Assembly: GCA_037142875.1 (NCBI GenBank)
Contig: JBAWZV010000006.1
Span: 48,430 to 112,429, forward strand
Reading direction: 5' to 3'
DNA: 64,000 nt
Source of the DNA: PALSA-600 sp037142875
GTDB lineage: Bacteria > Actinomycetota > Thermoleophilia > Gaiellales > Gaiellaceae
Numbering within the stretch: position 1 is the stretch's first letter; every line of letters starts with the position of its first letter. The notes below the pieces were generated by a model. It was not told the origin of the DNA. It did no database searches and worked only from the letters and a program-made list of their open reading frames with translations. This document shows positions 17,133 through 25,427 of the stretch, in pieces. The translations under genes and the position numbers were made by a program.

Positions 17133-17810
17133 ATGACCGCGCAGTCCGCATACCCGCTTTCGCTCGAGGGGCGCCTCGCACCCGAGCTGTCCCGCTGGCT
17201 CTGGCTCGTCAAGTGGCTGCTTGCGATCCCGCACGCCGTCTGCCTCGCGTTCCTGTGGCTTGCAGCATGCGTGCTCGCGATCGCCGCATTCTTTGCCGTG
17301 CTTGTGACCGGGCGGTATCCGCGCGGGATCTTCGACTTCAACCTCGGCGTGCTCCGCTGGACGTGGCGTGTGGCGTTCTACTGCTGCGCGGCGCTCGGCA
17401 CCGATGTCTATCCGCCGTTCACCCTCGCCGACGTCCCTGACTACCCGGCGAGGCTCGCAATCGACTATCCGTCTCGGCAGCGGCGCGGGCTCCCCCTCGT
17501 CGGCTGGTGGCTCCTGGGGATCCCTCAGTACGCGATCGCGGGGATTCTGAGCGGCGGCGCCGCCGCCGGAATGGGCCGCTACGGTTTCGGCGGGCTGATC
17601 GGCATCCTCACGGTCGTCGCCGGAGTGCTCCTGCTCGTGCGCGGGAGCTACCCACGCGGCATCTTCGACCTCGTGATCGGACTGAACCGCTGGGTGTACC
17701 GGGTCGGCGCCTACGCGATGCTGATGACTCCCGAGTACCCGCCGTTCCGGCTCGACCTTGGCGCGGGCGCGCCGACGGCGACGACGCTCGGCCCGGGCCA
17801 GACGGTCTGA
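17133..17810 (+). CDS. DUF4389 membrane protein
   Basis: A 225-residue membrane protein with two DUF4389-like halves. Each half has a hydrophobic stretch followed by the motif RGSYPRGIFD or TGRYPRGIFD, then a tryptophan-containing helix (NLGVLRWTWRVAFY, VIGLNRWVYRVGAY) and a YPPF segment. About four to five membrane helices are predicted. The family is common in actinobacteria and has no proven role. AAGGAG lies 9 nt before the ATG. Confidence 0.75.
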   Translation: MTAQSAYPLSLEGRLAPELSRWLWLVKWLLAIPHAVCLAFLWLAACVLAIAAFFAVLVTGRYPRGIFDFNLGVLRWTWRVAFYCCAALGTDVYPPFTLADVPDYPARLAIDYPSRQRRGLPLVGWWLLGIPQYAIAGILSGGAAAGMGRYGFGGLIGILTVVAGVLLLVRGSYPRGIFDLVIGLNRWVYRVGAYAMLMTPEYPPFRLDLGAGAPTATTLGPGQTV

Positions 17811-17815
17811 GAGCC

Positions 17816-17859
17816 TCTCATCTCCGTCTCATGGTCGGCTCACTTGCGTCTCATCGTGC
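17816..17859 (+). promoter_or_regulatory. Four 11-bp direct repeats, OmpR/PhoB-type operator
   Basis: CTCAT occurs at 17817, 17828 and 17850, and CTCAC at 17839, all exactly 11 bp apart. The four 11-mers are TCTCATCTCCG, TCTCATGGTCG, GCTCACTTGCG and TCTCATCGTGC. Tandem direct repeats at helical spacing are the usual binding pattern of OmpR/PhoB-family response regulators. The array ends 5 bp before a TAGCCT -10 element. Confidence 0.55.
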
Positions 17860-17864
17860 CCCCC

Positions 17865-17870
17865 TAGCCT
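17865..17870 (+). promoter_or_regulatory. Predicted -10 element
   Basis: TAGCCT, 37 nt before the ATG at 17908. Transcription from here would give a leader of about 30 nt that contains the CAGGAGG ribosome-binding site. Confidence 0.45.
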
Positions 17871-17907
17871 TCGTCGAAATCCGAAGCCACCAGGAGGACG
17901 ACGAAGC

Positions 17908-18435
17908 ATGAAGCACCGCCGCACCGTAGGACTCGCCGTGACGATCACCGGCGCTCTCGCGCTCTCGAGCTCGGCCCTTGCAGCCGGCGGAAGCCAGCTC
18001 TTCTCGCAGGCCGCCTGCGGGAGCTGCCACACGCTCGCCGCTGCCCACGCCGCCGGGACGAGCGGCCCGAACCTCGACATGCTGCAGCCGTCCTCCGGCG
18101 CCGTGGCGGGGCAGGTCACCTACGGCGGTGACGGGATGCCGTCCTACGGCGGTCGACTGTCGTCCGCGCAGATCGACACGCTCGCCGCCTGGGTCGCGAC
18201 GGTCGCCGGCCACTCCGCTACCACCGTCACGGCTCCGGCGGGGATGACCAAGGCGAAGGTGCGCGCCATCCAGGCGAAGCTCGCCAGCATCGGCTACCTC
18301 CATCACTCCGTCACGGGCACGTGGGGGCCGAGCACAGTCGCAGCGATCAAGTCGCTCCAGCATGCCGCCGGGATCACGGTCGACGGGCTCTGGGGGCCGA
18401 AGACGGCTGCCGCGCTCGCCTCGCGGCTGAAGTAG
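17908..18435 (+). CDS. Secreted cytochrome c fused to a peptidoglycan-binding domain
   Basis: A 175-residue exported protein with three parts. Residues 1-26 are a signal peptide (cleavage near ALAA-GG). Residues 28-103 are a class I cytochrome c domain with Cys37, Cys40 and His41 (CGSCH) for haem and Met77 (GDGMPSY) as the likely sixth ligand. Residues 113-173 are a type 1 peptidoglycan-binding domain (VRAIQAKLASIGY, GTWGPSTVAAIKSLQ, DGLWGPKTAAAL). The design suggests a haem electron carrier held at the cell wall. The ribosome-binding site is strong, and an 11-bp repeat array precedes the promoter. Confidence 0.82.
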   Translation: MKHRRTVGLAVTITGALALSSSALAAGGSQLFSQAACGSCHTLAAAHAAGTSGPNLDMLQPSSGAVAGQVTYGGDGMPSYGGRLSSAQIDTLAAWVATVAGHSATTVTAPAGMTKAKVRAIQAKLASIGYLHHSVTGTWGPSTVAAIKSLQHAAGITVDGLWGPKTAAALASRLK

Positions 18436-18456
18436 GCGACACGCGATTCGCACAAG

Positions 18457-18485
18457 AGCGCAAGGCCCCGCGAGGGCCTTGCGCT
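18457..18485 (+). terminator. Strong hairpin after the cytochrome gene
   Basis: AGCGCAAGGCCC pairs perfectly with GGGCCTTGCGCT, a 12-bp stem with a 5-nt loop, 22 nt after the stop. Confidence 0.7.
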
Positions 18486-18592
18486 CGGTGACCCAGCCGG
18501 TCGTTGATCGCAAGGTGAGAGCATTCGCGCGATGGCGGCGCTCGCGTCGCAAACTGCGGGAAAGCGAAATGGGAGTCGTCGGGACCGAGCCG

Positions 18593-18598
18593 TAGACT
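18593..18598 (+). promoter_or_regulatory. Predicted -10 element of dnaE, leaderless start
   Basis: TAGACT ends 9 nt before the ATG at 18608. Confidence 0.5.
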
Positions 18599-18607
18599 GG
18601 CCCCCCG

Positions 18608-21600
18608 ATGTCTGCCGGATCCAACACCACGACGCCGTTCGTCCATCTCCACGTCCATTCGGAGTACTCGATTCTGGACGGGGCGTGCCGGATCCCCGAC
18701 CTCGTCAAGCAGGCCGCAGCGTTCGAGATGCCGGCCGTCACGCTCACCGACCACGGCTCCATGGCCGGTGCAGTGCAGCTCTTCAAGGAGACAAAAGGGA
18801 CAGGCGTCAAGCCGATCATCGGCTGTGAGGTGTACGTCGCCGACGACCGCAAGGCGCAGCAGAAGGGCTATGCCCACCTCACGCTCCTCGCTGCCGACAA
18901 CGAGGGCTACTCGAACCTGATCAAGCTCTCAAGCCTCGGCTACCTCGAGGGGTACTACTACAAGCCGCGCGTCGACTGGGAGCTGCTCGAATCGCACCGC
19001 TCCGGCGTGATCGCCCTCTCGGGCTGTCTCTCGGGGCGGGTCAGCAAGGCGCTCGAGGAGAATCGCGTCAACGACGCCCACGGCGAGCTCGATCGGCTCG
19101 CGCAGGTCTTCGGACGCGACAACGTCTACGTCGAGTTGCAGAACGCCCACCTAGACGTCCAGGCCCGGATCCTGCCGGAGCTCGTCAAGCTCGCGGGCGC
19201 GACGGGGCTCCCGACGGTCGCGACAGGCGACGTTCACTACCTCCGGCACGAGGACGCGCGCGCTCACGAGGCGCTGCTCTGCATCCAGTCCGGCGACTCG
19301 CTCAAGAACCCGAATCACTGGAAGTTCGACACCGATCACTTCTACTTCAAGTCCGCGGCCGAGATGGCCCTCGACTTCCCCGGGCAGGACGAGGCGATGC
19401 GGCGCACCCTCGAGATCGCCGACCGCTGCAACGTCTCGATCGAGCTCGATCGGATCCTCCTGCCGCACTTCCCGACGCCCGACGGCCGCGATGTGTTCGA
19501 CCTGCTCGTCGAGCTGTGCGAGAAGGGCCTCGACAAGCGCTACGGCGGTGCGACCCCGGAGCTGACCGACCGCCTTCGCTTCGAGCTGAAGACGATCAAC
19601 GAGATGGGGTTCGCCGACTACTTCCTGATCGTCTGGGACTTCATCCGCTTCGCGAAGCAGAACGGGATCAGCGTCGGTCCGGGCCGTGGCTCGGCCGCGG
19701 GCAGCCTCGTGGCGTACTGCCTCGAGATCACCGATCTCGACCCGATCCGTTACGACCTCCTCTTCGAGCGGTTCCTCAACCCGGGCCGTAAGTCGATGCC
19801 GGACATGGATCTCGACTTCGCCGTCGCCGGGCGTGAGCGCGTCATCAACTATGTGACCGAGAAGTACGGCCGCGACCGCGTCGCCCAGATCATCACCTTC
19901 TCGACGATGGCCGCACGCGCCGCCGTCCGCGACGCCGGGCGGGTGCTCGAGATCCCGTACGGCTCCGTCGACAAGATCGCGAAGCTCATCCCGGAAGGCC
20001 CGGGCCAGACACTCGAGGAGTGCATGAAGCCGGGTGCTGAGCTGCGCAAGGCGGTCGACTCCGATCCTGTCGCCCGCGAGATCGTCGACCTGGCACGGCC
20101 GCTCGAGGGACTCACCCGCGCAGACTCGATCCACGCCGCCGGCGTCGTGATCGGCGCCGAGCCGCTGATGAACATCGTGCCGCTCCAGCAGAAGGGCGCT
20201 GGCCAGGAGGTCGTCACCCAGTTTGCGATGAAGGACATCGAGTCGCTTGGCCTGCTCAAGATGGACTTCCTCGGACTCCGCAACCTCGACGTGATCGAGA
20301 AGGCGGTCGAGCTGATCGGCGGCGGCCTCGATATTGCCCAGCTTCCGATGGACGACAAGCCGACGTACGAGATGCTCGCCCGCGGCGAGGCGACGGGCGT
20401 CTTCCAGTTCGAGTCGTCGGGCATGCGCGAGGCGCTACGGCAGGTCAAGCCGACCGTCTTCGAGGACCTGATCGCTCTCGTCGCCCTGTATCGCCCGGGG
20501 CCGATGCAGTACATCCCGAACTACGCCGCGCGCAAGGCTGGCAGGGAGCAAGTCACGTTCCTCGACGCGCGGCTGAAGCCGATCGTCGGTGAGACGTACG
20601 GGATCTCGATCTACCAGGAGCAGTCGATGGAGATCGCCAAGCAGATCGGCGGCTTCACCCCGGCCGAGGCCGACGACCTCCGGAAGGCGATCGGCAAGAA
20701 GATCCACGCCCTGATGGCGTCCCTCAAGGACAAGTTCATCGAGGGGGCGATCGCAAACGGCACGAGCGACTCGGTCGCGCGCCAGCTCTGGGAGGACATG
20801 GAGAAGGCGCAGGACTACTCGTTCAACAAGTCACATGCGGCGTGCTATGCCCTCATCTCCTATCGGACTGCGTGGCTGCGAGCTCACCATCCCTGCGAGT
20901 ACATGGCCGCGCTGATCAGCTCCGTCATGAGTACGAAGGATCGCGTCCCGTTCTACGTCAACGCCTGCCACGAGCTCGGAATCGAGGTGCTCCCGCCGGA
21001 TGTGAACGAGTCGCAGACCGACTTCGCCGTCGTCGGCGGCAAGATCCGCTTCGGGCTGAACGCCGTCAAGGGCGTGGGAGAGATCGCGTGTCGCACGATC
21101 ATCCGCGCACGCGAGGAGGGGGGGGCGTTCGAGTCGATCTGGGACTTCACCGAGCGCGTGGATCCGTCGGTCGTGAACAAGCGTGCGCTCGAGTCGCTCG
21201 TCAAGTGCGGCGCGCTTCCGGGGCCTCGCCGCGGCATGCTTGACGTGCTGGAGCAGGCGCTGTCCTACGGGCAGAAGCAGCAGGCCGACAGGCTCGCCGG
21301 CCAGGGGTCGATCTTCGACCTGGGTGACAGCGCGAGCGTAGAGGAGGCACCGCGGCATCATCCAGCGCTCCCACCCGAGGAGTTCGACAAGCCTGAGCTC
21401 CTACGGCTCGAGAAGGAGACGCTCGGCCTGTACGTCTCGGAACACCCTCTGTCGTCGCTGCGCACGGAGATGCGCGCAAAGACCGACGCCACGATCGCCG
21501 AGCTTGAGAAGCGACGTGACGGTGAGGCGGTGACTGTCGGTGGGATCGTCAGCGAGGTCAGACAGCTCACCACGAAGCGTGGGGAGACGATGGTCTTCCT

Positions 21601-22006
21601 ACGCCTCGACGACGTGACCGGCGGGATCGACTGCGTCGTCTTCGCCGCGACCTACAAGACCGCCGCCGCGCTCTGCGCCGTCGACCGGATCCTGATCGTG
21701 CGGGGACGGGTCGACCACAAGGAGGGCGAGACGAAGCTCGTCGCGTCGGAGATATCCGCGTTCGAGTCCGTCGCCGTCAAGCGTGAGGTCAGGCTTCGGA
21801 TCGATGCGACGCAGGCGCAGGCGGGGATGATCCACGACCTCGCCGCGCTGATCCGTGACTTCCCCGGCGAGAGCCCCGTGCTTCTCGACTGCGTCACCTC
21901 CCAGGGGAACGTCGCGTACGCCCTCGGCCCGGAGTACCGGGTCGCACCTGAGCCAAACTTCTACGCCGAGGTTCGCGCCCTGCTCGGCGAGGCCGCGCTT
22001 CCGTAG
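18608..22006 (+). CDS. dnaE: DNA polymerase III alpha subunit
   Basis: The replicative DNA polymerase, 1132 residues. The N-terminal PHP domain starts at once (VHLHVHSEYSILDG). The catalytic aspartates are Asp399, Asp401 and Asp403 (PDMDLDF) with the third at Asp553 (LLKMDFLGL). Thumb/fingers, the helix-hairpin-helix region (NAVKGVGEIACRTI) and the C-terminal OB fold (VTVGGIVSEVRQLTTKRGE...) follow in order. Length fits the DnaE1 type of actinobacteria; there is no inserted exonuclease as in PolC. No Shine-Dalgarno sequence is visible. The gene stands alone between two hairpins. Confidence 0.97.
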   Translation: MSAGSNTTTPFVHLHVHSEYSILDGACRIPDLVKQAAAFEMPAVTLTDHGSMAGAVQLFKETKGTGVKPIIGCEVYVADDRKAQQKGYAHLTLLAADNEGYSNLIKLSSLGYLEGYYYKPRVDWELLESHRSGVIALSGCLSGRVSKALEENRVNDAHGELDRLAQVFGRDNVYVELQNAHLDVQARILPELVKLAGATGLPTVATGDVHYLRHEDARAHEALLCIQSGDSLKNPNHWKFDTDHFYFKSAAEMALDFPGQDEAMRRTLEIADRCNVSIELDRILLPHFPTPDGRDVFDLLVELCEKGLDKRYGGATPELTDRLRFELKTINEMGFADYFLIVWDFIRFAKQNGISVGPGRGSAAGSLVAYCLEITDLDPIRYDLLFERFLNPGRKSMPDMDLDFAVAGRERVINYVTEKYGRDRVAQIITFSTMAARAAVRDAGRVLEIPYGSVDKIAKLIPEGPGQTLEECMKPGAELRKAVDSDPVAREIVDLARPLEGLTRADSIHAAGVVIGAEPLMNIVPLQQKGAGQEVVTQFAMKDIESLGLLKMDFLGLRNLDVIEKAVELIGGGLDIAQLPMDDKPTYEMLARGEATGVFQFESSGMREALRQVKPTVFEDLIALVALYRPGPMQYIPNYAARKAGREQVTFLDARLKPIVGETYGISIYQEQSMEIAKQIGGFTPAEADDLRKAIGKKIHALMASLKDKFIEGAIANGTSDSVARQLWEDMEKAQDYSFNKSHAACYALISYRTAWLRAHHPCEYMAALISSVMSTKDRVPFYVNACHELGIEVLPPDVNESQTDFAVVGGKIRFGLNAVKGVGEIACRTIIRAREEGGAFESIWDFTERVDPSVVNKRALESLVKCGALPGPRRGMLDVLEQALSYGQKQQADRLAGQGSIFDLGDSASVEEAPRHHPALPPEEFDKPELLRLEKETLGLYVSEHPLSSLRTEMRAKTDATIAELEKRRDGEAVTVGGIVSEVRQLTTKRGETMVFLRLDDVTGGIDCVVFAATYKTAAALCAVDRILIVRGRVDHKEGETKLVASEISAFESVAVKREVRLRIDATQAQAGMIHDLAALIRDFPGESPVLLDCVTSQGNVAYALGPEYRVAPEPNFYAEVRALLGEAALP

Positions 22007-22047
22007 CCCGCACCGTCCGCGGCAACTCGTTAATTCTCCGTAAATCC

Positions 22048-22063
22048 TTGCCCCAACGGGCAA
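22048..22063 (+). terminator. Short hairpin after dnaE
   Basis: TTGCCC-CAAC-GGGCAA, a perfect 6-bp stem 41 nt after the dnaE stop, in an unusually AT-rich gap. Confidence 0.4.
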
Positions 22064-22093
22064 TCGACTAGACCCGTCTGTTCGTTTCACCGA

Positions 22094-22107
22094 ATACATT
22101 GATGTAT
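22094..22107 (+). promoter_or_regulatory. Inverted repeat over a predicted -10 element
   Basis: ATACA-TTGA-TGTAT overlaps TACATT (22095-22100), a -10-like hexamer 26 nt before the ATG at 22127. A repressor bound here would block the promoter. Confidence 0.35.
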
Positions 22108-22126
22108 CGGACAGGAGGACGAGACC

Positions 22127-22327
22127 ATGTCTGCGGCAGAGCTCCACACGGAACTGAGTGAGACCGAGCGCGTCGAGCGCTGGCGGGCCGAGGCGCTGGA
22201 ACGGGCCGGATACGACATCGTCGTCGCGGCAGAGCTCGCCGCGCGGACAGACGTCGACCTGCACCGGGCTCTTGCGCTCGTTGAACAGGGCTGCCCGCCC
22301 GAGATCGCCGTCCGGATCCTCGCCTAG
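22127..22327 (+). CDS. Small conserved actinobacterial-type protein
   Basis: A 66-residue helical, acidic protein: TERVERWRAEALERAGYD, then AAELAARTDVDLHRALALVEQGCPPEIAVRILA. The last 40 residues look like a small helical bundle seen as a stand-alone protein in related genomes, with no known function. AGGAGG 8 nt before the ATG is one of the best ribosome-binding sites in the window, in contrast to most neighbours. It may be controlled by the inverted repeat over its promoter. Confidence 0.7.
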   Translation: MSAAELHTELSETERVERWRAEALERAGYDIVVAAELAARTDVDLHRALALVEQGCPPEIAVRILA

Positions 22328-22372
22328 AGGTCAGGTCACACCGGGATGCCCGTCACGGCAGAATGCCTGTCG

Positions 22373-23275
22373 ATGACGGCGCTCCTCGGTTTCATTCCAT
22401 CGCCGTCGAGCGGGATCCTGAAGCTCGGGCCGCTCGGAATCCATCTCTACGGCGTCACGCTCCTTGTGGCGATCCTCGCGTGCGTGTGGCTGACGACGCG
22501 GCGCTGGCAGGCGCTCGGAGGCGACGGCGACCTCGTCGTGCGCGTTGCGGTCTGGGGGGTCGGCTTCGGGGTTGTCGGTGCTCGCCTCTACCACGACCTC
22601 ACCTCCTGGGACACCGTCTCGTCACCGAAGTGGAAGGGCATCTTCGCCGTCTGGGAAGGCGGCCTCGGGATCTGGGGCGGTGTCCTCTTCGGGACACTGG
22701 CCGGTGTGGTCGTCGTGCGGCGGGCGGGCGCCCGCCCGCTTCTCTTCATGGAGGCGATCGCACCGGGGATGCTCCTTGCTCAGGGGATCGGCCGCGTCGG
22801 GAACTGGTGGAACCAGGAGCTCTACGGGAAGCCGACGAGCCTCCCGTGGGGGCTGAAGATAGACAGCGCGCACGTCGATCCGGCGTACATCCAGTTCCAC
22901 ACTTTTCAGCCGACCTTCCTCTACGAGCTGCTCTGGAACCTCGCCGGAGTCGTGCTCTTGCTGTGGGTTGCCCGCCGGTTCACGCTCCGGCCACCGGCGC
23001 TCTTCTCGCTGTATGTCGCGTACTACTGCTTCGGCCGCTTCTTCGAGGAGCTGCTGCGGATCGACAAGTCCGCTCACCTGCTCGGGCTGCGCCTGAACGC
23101 CTGGGTCTCCCTGGTCTGCTTCGCGCTTGCAGCAGCGTTCTTCCTCCGCTGGCAGCTCTTCGGGCGGGACGGCGGGACGCCCCGCGTTTCGAGGCGCGAG
23201 CGGAAGCAGCACGACCGGCATCTCCACCCTCCGGAAGGCCCAAAGATGGCCATTCCGAAGGGCCGCGTCCGATAG
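22373..23275 (+). CDS. lgt: Prolipoprotein diacylglyceryl transferase
   Basis: The membrane enzyme that moves diacylglycerol from phosphatidylglycerol to the lipobox cysteine of lipoprotein precursors. About seven membrane helices. Family motifs are VVGARLYHDLT, GGLGIWGGVLFG, the signature GIGRVGNWWNQELYG (with the essential arginine and asparagine), and HTFQPTFLYELLWN. The 300-residue length is typical, with a basic cytoplasmic tail (SRRERKQHDRH). I preferred the ATG at 22373, where family-like FIPSPSSG begins; an in-frame ATG lies 27 nt upstream. Confidence 0.93.
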   Translation: MTALLGFIPSPSSGILKLGPLGIHLYGVTLLVAILACVWLTTRRWQALGGDGDLVVRVAVWGVGFGVVGARLYHDLTSWDTVSSPKWKGIFAVWEGGLGIWGGVLFGTLAGVVVVRRAGARPLLFMEAIAPGMLLAQGIGRVGNWWNQELYGKPTSLPWGLKIDSAHVDPAYIQFHTFQPTFLYELLWNLAGVVLLLWVARRFTLRPPALFSLYVAYYCFGRFFEELLRIDKSAHLLGLRLNAWVSLVCFALAAAFFLRWQLFGRDGGTPRVSRRERKQHDRHLHPPEGPKMAIPKGRVR

Positions 23276-23309
23276 CGCCGATACGTTTGGCGCCGTGGCA
23301 GCGGCACTC

Positions 23310-24062
23310 ATGGTCGGTGAGCTTGAGCTCGACCTCGACGCGTTCGAGGGGCCGTTCGACCTCCTCCTGACGCTCGTGCTCCGCGACGAGCTCCCCCTGG
23401 CCGAGGTCGACCTTGCCGAGATCGTGATCGCGTTCCTCCAGCGGCTCTCGGAGCGCGACGAGCTCGACGTCGAGGCCTGCGGCGAGTTCCTGGTGCTGAT
23501 CTCGGCTCTGCTCGAGCTGAAGGCCCGAGGGCTCTTCCCGGAGGAGGACGCCGAGCTCTCCGAGCTCGAGCCTGAGGAGGCAGCCGAGGAGCTCGCACGC
23601 CGTCTTGCGGCCTACCGCCGCGCCAAGGAGGCCGCCGAGTGGCTCTCGGATCGTCTCGCGGAGTCGCAGGACCGGTTCTTCCGGCTCGGCCCCGCACCCT
23701 TTGCCCCTCTGCGGCCGGAGCCGACGTTCGCCCAGCAGGATCCAAACCGGCTCGCCGACGCTCTGCGGGGCCTTGCCGTCGAGCCGCCGCCGCTCTCGAC
23801 CGCCCATATGGCGCTCCAGTTTCCACCGCTCGGGCAGTACATCGAGCGCTGGCGCACGTTGCTTCGTCGCCGCGCGCTCGTCGATTTCGAGCAGGAGGTG
23901 GCCGGGCTCTCGCGTGTCGAGATCGCCGTTGCGTTCCTTGCGCTCCTCGAGCTTCGCAAACAGAACGAGCTGACGCTTGCACAGGCGTCTCCGTTTGCTC
24001 CGATAAGGATCTCCCGTCTATCCAGCGAAAGGAGTCTGTCGTGGACCGCCCACTCCGCCTGA
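23310..24062 (+). CDS. scpA: Segregation and condensation protein A
   Basis: Kleisin subunit of the bacterial condensin, bridging the two SMC heads. The N-terminus ELELDLDAFEGPFDLLLTLVL is the family hallmark that binds the SMC neck, and the C-terminal winged helix (AGLSRVEIAVAFLALLELRKQNELTLAQ) binds the SMC cap. 250 residues from the ATG at 23310; a GTG at 23295 is also possible. It overlaps scpB by 22 nt. The partner smc gene lies 35 kb away in this window. Confidence 0.92.
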   Translation: MVGELELDLDAFEGPFDLLLTLVLRDELPLAEVDLAEIVIAFLQRLSERDELDVEACGEFLVLISALLELKARGLFPEEDAELSELEPEEAAEELARRLAAYRRAKEAAEWLSDRLAESQDRFFRLGPAPFAPLRPEPTFAQQDPNRLADALRGLAVEPPPLSTAHMALQFPPLGQYIERWRTLLRRRALVDFEQEVAGLSRVEIAVAFLALLELRKQNELTLAQASPFAPIRISRLSSERSLSWTAHSA

Positions 24063-24640
24063 TCTCGACAAATCCCGTCGACGAACTCGCGCGCACCGTC
24101 GAGGCTGTCCTCGTCGTCGCATCCCAGCCTCTGTCCGTCGACGAGCTTGTCGACGCAACCGAGGACAGCCCGGAGCGCGTTGAAGCTGCGCTCGAGCTGC
24201 TCGGCGAGCGGTTTCGTGAGGGACGGTCGGGGATCGTGCTCGAGCATGTCGCCAACGGCTGGGGCTTCCGCGCCTCTCGTGACGCCGCCGCTGCGTGCGC
24301 CCGGCTCTACGAGCGCCCGGTCGAGCGTGGTCTCAGCCAGGCCGGTCTCGAGACGCTCGGCATCGTCGCGTACCTCGGCCCCTGCACCCGGCCGGAGATC
24401 GCTCGGATCCGCGGCGTGAACGTCGACGGCGTTGTCGCCGGTCTCGTCGAGCGCGGGCTTCTCTCCGAGGCTGGCCGCGAGGCCGAGTTCGGCGCTCTTC
24501 GCTACAGGACGACACCGCTCTTCGAACGGATCTTCGGGCTCGAGTCGCTCGCCGCGCTACCGCGGCTCGACGATCTCGGCGACGACGTTGCCGAGATCCG
24601 CGAGCGTCTCGAAACCGTCGCCGAGAAGCGCCCCGCCTGA
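24041..24640 (+). CDS. scpB: Segregation and condensation protein B
   Basis: The winged-helix dimer that binds the middle of ScpA. The 199 residues hold two winged helices: residues 8-90 (VDELARTVEAVLVVASQPLS) and 90-180 (SQAGLETLGIVAYLGPCTRPEIARIRGVNVDGVV, the most conserved segment). GAAAGGAG precedes the GTG at 24041 by 7 nt, a strong ribosome-binding site inside the end of scpA, so the overlap is real and suggests translational coupling. Confidence 0.93.
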   Translation: MDRPLRLISTNPVDELARTVEAVLVVASQPLSVDELVDATEDSPERVEAALELLGERFREGRSGIVLEHVANGWGFRASRDAAAACARLYERPVERGLSQAGLETLGIVAYLGPCTRPEIARIRGVNVDGVVAGLVERGLLSEAGREAEFGALRYRTTPLFERIFGLESLAALPRLDDLGDDVAEIRERLETVAEKRPA

Positions 24641-24670
24641 GACCCGGTCGCCCCTGAAAGACACAAGCGA

Positions 24671-24712
24671 CGGAGCCGGAGCCTTGGGGGAAGGCTGTAC
24701 CGTCCGGCTCCG
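24671..24712 (+). terminator. Long two-stem hairpin after scpB
   Basis: CGGAGCCGGA pairs perfectly with TCCGGCTCCG (10 bp) and encloses a second stem AGCCTT/AAGGCT sharing its first A. It lies 31 nt after the scpB stop and 118 nt before the -10-like TACGGT (24830-24835) of the next gene, so a terminator is the simplest reading. The following GCAAGGAGGGCGAATCG could be part of a larger RNA fold. Confidence 0.45.
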
Positions 24713-24876
24713 CCGCAAGGAGGGCGAATCGCGTCTGTACCCGGGATCCTGCCCCCACGCGCATCCTCGGCCATCCGTGCATCCACCGAAGCGCAGGTGC
24801 GGCGAACTACCGCACCGGCACCTACCGCTACGGTTTGGTCGACCAGCAGGCCGGGTGAACGATGGGGAGGACTCCT

Positions 24877-25425
24877 TTGGCGGATTCGGAGCAACTGATT
24901 GATGTCTCGGAGGCGACGTTCACGACCGACGTCCTCGAGCGCTCGTCTCAGACCCCGGTGCTCGTCGACTTCTGGGCCGACTGGTGCAAGCCGTGCAAGC
25001 AGCTCACCCCTGTGCTCGAGGCGGCGATCGAAGGGCGGAGCGTCGTGCTCGCCAAGATCGACGTCGACGCGAACAAGGAGCTCGCGACGCGGTTTCAGGT
25101 CTCGGGCATTCCGGCGGTGAAGGCGTTTCGTAACGGCCAGGTCGTCGCCGAGTTCGTCGGCGCGAAGTCGCGGGTCGCAGTTGACGCGTTTCTCGACGAG
25201 CTCACGAAGCCGCCGGTCGCCGAGTCGCTCGACGATCCCGGGCTCGCCGAGCTCCTGCGAGCGGGCGACTACCAGGCGGCGTTCGAGATGCTGCTCACAC
25301 GCGCGCAGGATCCCGCGGAGCGCGACGAGGCGCGTCGCGTGATGGTCGAGCTGTTCACCGAGATCGGGCAGGCGCACGAGCTCTCCATCGCCTATCGCAA
25401 GCGCCTCGCGACGCTCTTCTACTAG
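24877..25425 (+). CDS. Thioredoxin-domain protein with a short TPR-like tail (YbbN-like)
   Basis: A thioredoxin fold (residues 1-105) with active-site WCKPC in VDFWADWCKPCKQLTP and the cis-proline loop SGIPAVKAFRNG. A helical C-terminal extension of about 70 residues follows (LLRAGDYQAAFEMLLTRA...), like a truncated version of the TPR tail in YbbN/CnoX chaperedoxins. Translation probably starts at TTG 24877, because GGGGAGGA lies 6 nt upstream; the in-frame ATG at 24862 sits before that site. It may guard cytoplasmic proteins from oxidation. The next gene starts 2 nt after its stop. Confidence 0.82.
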   Translation: MADSEQLIDVSEATFTTDVLERSSQTPVLVDFWADWCKPCKQLTPVLEAAIEGRSVVLAKIDVDANKELATRFQVSGIPAVKAFRNGQVVAEFVGAKSRVAVDAFLDELTKPPVAESLDDPGLAELLRAGDYQAAFEMLLTRAQDPAERDEARRVMVELFTEIGQAHELSIAYRKRLATLFY

Positions 25426-25427
25426 CA

